Positions 14,812-15,525 of a stretch of DNA of 15,525 nt are shown here, in pieces. How positions within the stretch are numbered: position 1 is the first letter of the stretch; every line of letters starts with the position of its first letter. The notes beneath the pieces were generated by a model that did not search any database, was not told the origin of the DNA, and saw only the letters and a list, made by a program, of their open reading frames with translations. The translations under genes were made by a program, and so were the position numbers. The stretch comes from Sphingobacteriaceae bacterium (GTDB lineage: Bacteria > Bacteroidota > Bacteroidia > Sphingobacteriales > Sphingobacteriaceae), in the NCBI GenBank assembly GCA_947460275.1, contig CANHHZ010000022.1, positions 1 to 15,525 of the forward strand, written 5' to 3'.

Positions 14812-14846
14812 ATTAAATACATATTTTTAAAAACCACAGAGTTTTT

Positions 14847-14855
14847 TAACCTTTG
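14847..14855 (+). promoter_or_regulatory. Possible -7 element before the ComA-like gene
   Basis: TAACCTTTG has the TA and TTTG of the Bacteroidota -7 box but three bases between them in place of two. It ends 8 bases before the ATG, which would give a near-leaderless transcript like that of hflX. It may let the synthase be made apart from the TPR gene upstream. Confidence 0.3.
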
Positions 14856-14863
14856 CAATAGAT

Positions 14864-15525
14864 ATGAACTACAAATTAAATAACATTCCAGAACGTTCGC
14901 TTAAGCCTCGTCAGAATGGATTAACGATGGTAATGGATAAAGGATTGAGCCTTAGACAGGTAGAAGATTTTTTAGACGTTGCTGGCGTACACACAGATAT
15001 TGTTAAATTAGGTTGGGCTACCTCATTTGTAACTCCAAAGTTGAAAGAAAAATTAGCCCTTTATCGCAGCGCTGGTATTCCAGTCTATTTTGGAGGCACC
15101 TTATTTGAGGCCTTTGCTATTCGTAATCAATTTGATGATTATCGTAGGGTTTTAGAAGAATTTGGCATGGAATATGCCGAAGTTTCGGATGGTTCGATGG
15201 ATATTGAACACGAACAAAAATGCGAATTTATTAGACAATTGTCTACCCAGGTTACTGTAATTTCGGAAGTAGGCTCCAAAGATGCGACAAAAATATTTGC
15301 ACCTTATAAATGGATCAAATTGATGAAAGCAGAAATTGAAGCCGGATCCTGGAAAGTAATTGCCGAAGCTCGCGAAGGCGGAAATGTAGGTATTTATAGG
15401 GGTAGCGGAGAGGTTAGAGAAGGATTGGTAGATGAAATTTTGACACAAATTCCTCAAGAAAGTATTATTTGGGAAGCGCCTCAAAAAGAACAACAAGTTT
15501 GGTTTATTAAACTCATTGGCACCAA
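14864..15525 (+). CDS. Phosphosulfolactate synthase (ComA) family protein, 3' end outside window
   Basis: The frame runs open from ATG 14864 to the window edge (220 codons), so the C-terminus is missing; the family is about 250-260 residues. ComA joins phosphoenolpyruvate and sulfite to (R)-phosphosulfolactate, using a TIM barrel related to that of enolase-like enzymes. Family motifs are readable: GLTMVMDKGLS near residues 19-29, DIVKLGWATSF (about 46-56), IPVYFGGTLFE, YAEVSDGSM, ISEVGSK, KAEIEAGSWKVIAEARE, then GGNVGIYRGSGEVR. In methanogens the product leads to coenzyme M, in Bacillus spores to sulfolactate; in Bacteroidota the role is not settled. It lies 52 bases after the TPR gene on the same strand. 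Confidence 0.9.
   Translation, partial: MNYKLNNIPERSLKPRQNGLTMVMDKGLSLRQVEDFLDVAGVHTDIVKLGWATSFVTPKLKEKLALYRSAGIPVYFGGTLFEAFAIRNQFDDYRRVLEEFGMEYAEVSDGSMDIEHEQKCEFIRQLSTQVTVISEVGSKDATKIFAPYKWIKLMKAEIEAGSWKVIAEAREGGNVGIYRGSGEVREGLVDEILTQIPQESIIWEAPQKEQQVWFIKLIGT

Noticed and set aside
15152..15496. 114-codon minus-strand ORF at the window end
   Set aside because: Antisense to the ComA-family gene, whose motifs are clear on the plus strand.
1..15525. CRISPR array, tRNA, rRNA or insertion sequence
   Set aside because: No regularly spaced repeats, no cloverleaf with conserved T-arm, no transposase motif found on reading either strand.

Overview
The window looks like a chromosomal segment of a member of the Bacteroidota, most likely a Sphingobacteriaceae (Pedobacter-like) organism. 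The reasons are AT-rich sequence, starts mostly lacking Shine-Dalgarno motifs, promoter elements of the TAnnTTTG type, and protein types common in that group (a periplasmic TonB_C-domain protein, an ALDH7-type dehydrogenase, a bacterial SNF2 helicase with a long N-terminal half, and a TPR protein next to a ComA-like synthase). The taxonomic call is inference from reading, not from a search. I saw no tRNA, rRNA, CRISPR array, insertion sequence or phage gene.

Region 1 (1-2776) is a plus-strand tryptophan cluster: the 3' part of trpE (5' end outside the window), trpG and trpC. trpD, usually between trpG and trpC, is absent from that place, and trpF, trpB and trpA do not follow trpC. Short G/C-rich palindromic repeats sit in the last codons of trpE, in the first codons of the longest trpG reading, in the trpG-trpC gap, and in the gap after trpC.

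Region 2 (3001-7034) is a tight plus-strand run that starts at a good -7 element: hflX (ribosome-splitting GTPase), rbfA (30S maturation), a hemolysin III/PAQR membrane protein, an M23-type protein without a signal peptide, a secreted TonB_C-domain protein and a small membrane protein. Gaps are 26 bp or less, or the genes overlap, so one transcript is likely.

Region 3 (7031-7392) is the only gap over 300 bp. It holds the decayed C-terminal end of a YegS/diacylglycerol-kinase-like gene on the minus strand and a doubtful short plus-strand ORF.

Region 4 (7393-13163) has aat (Leu/Phe-tRNA-protein transferase) on the plus strand, converging with a 4-base overlap on a large SNF2 helicase on the minus strand. 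Upstream of the helicase are a perfect 9-bp inverted repeat abutting a -7 element, then a strong hairpin terminator. Next, also on the minus strand, come an ALDH7-family aldehyde dehydrogenase (probably alpha-aminoadipic semialdehyde dehydrogenase) and a small secreted NTF2-like protein.

Region 5 (13408-15525) has a 467-residue TPR protein and a phosphosulfolactate synthase (ComA)-family gene cut by the window end. No clear new multi-gene system is present. The points most worth a second look are the repeat-remodelled, trpD-less trp cluster, the cytosolic M23 protein, the operator-like repeat at the helicase promoter, the kinase relic and the ComA homologue.
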